Positions 6,212 through 6,276 of a DNA stretch of 6,276 nucleotides are shown one piece after another. Made by a program: the position numbers and the translations under genes. Numbering within the stretch: position 1 is the first letter of the stretch; every line of letters begins with the position of its first letter. This stretch comes from Opitutales bacterium (GTDB lineage Bacteria; Verrucomicrobiota; Verrucomicrobiia; Opitutales; Oceanipulchritudinaceae): assembly GCA_007123395.1 (NCBI GenBank), contig SKLD01000071.1, forward strand, positions 1 to 6,276, in the 5' to 3' direction. The notes beneath the pieces were generated by a model that did no database searches, was not told where the DNA came from, and worked only from the letters and a program-made list of their open reading frames with translations.

Positions 6212-6276
6212 ATGGCCGGGCTGGCGGATGATTTTGTGGAGGAACTGAAGGCGCGCGTCGACATCGTCGAGCTGGC
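6212..6276 (+). CDS. dnaG: Probable DNA primase DnaG, N-terminal fragment (runs off the window edge)
   Basis: From the ATG at 6212 the frame stays open to the window end and reads MAGLADDFVEELKARVDIVE and onward. The pattern of a short lead, then (F)-(hydrophobic)-E-E-L-x-A-R-V-D-I-V-E resembles the start of DnaG just before its CHC2-type zinc-binding domain, which would lie beyond the edge. DnaG makes RNA primers at the replication fork. Only 21 codons are visible, so the zinc ligands cannot be checked. There is no Shine-Dalgarno motif before the ATG. The gene diverges from the proton-channel gene. Confidence 0.6.
   Translation, partial: MAGLADDFVEELKARVDIVEL

Overview
The window looks like chromosomal DNA from a Verrucomicrobiota bacterium, most likely Opitutae or a relative. 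This is inferred from three things: GC-rich coding sequence mostly without strong Shine-Dalgarno sites, secreted proteins built from Ig-like, BACON, cohesin and dockerin modules, and a C-terminal Trp/Tyr/Gly-rich module (first protein, about residues 340-430) of a kind I associate with exported Verrucomicrobiota proteins. No tRNA, rRNA, insertion sequence or CRISPR array is visible.

Layout, read along the minus strand from right to left. A MotA/TolQ/ExbB-type proton-channel subunit occupies 5429-6106. After a 245-base gap with candidate promoter elements comes a tightly packed set of four genes: 3870-5183, 1558-3873, 197-1561 and 1-200 (cut by the window edge). Each adjacent pair overlaps by the four bases ATGA, so the set is very probably one translationally coupled operon. 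All four products carry an N-terminal signal peptide. On the plus strand, diverging from the channel gene, the last 65 bases hold what looks like the start of DnaG primase (6212 onward). A 30-base nested palindrome (6171-6200) lies between these divergent genes.

How the operon may work (inference). The first product has a cohesin-like domain directly after its signal peptide, then an Ig-like domain, a BACON-like domain and the aromatic tail. The second product has a classical two-loop dockerin directly after its signal peptide, then a Big_5-like Ig domain, a carboxypeptidase-regulatory-like domain, a conserved beta region, a highly acidic Asp/Glu linker made of short tandem repeats, and a Cys-containing beta-rich C-terminal domain. 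Cohesins and dockerins are the classic calcium-dependent partner modules of cellulosomes, so the two neighbouring genes could encode a matched pair. The third product is an unrecognised exported protein with a C-terminal membrane anchor; it could tether the assembly. The fourth is exported but too incomplete to assign. No catalytic enzyme domain is visible, so this reads as a structural or binding assembly at the cell surface or in the periplasm rather than a degradative cellulosome.

Base composition changes inside the second gene near its acidic linker: the N-terminal part is extremely GC-rich, while the C-terminal part and the third gene are markedly less so. This raises the possibility that the C-terminal domain and the following gene have a different history from the upstream modules.
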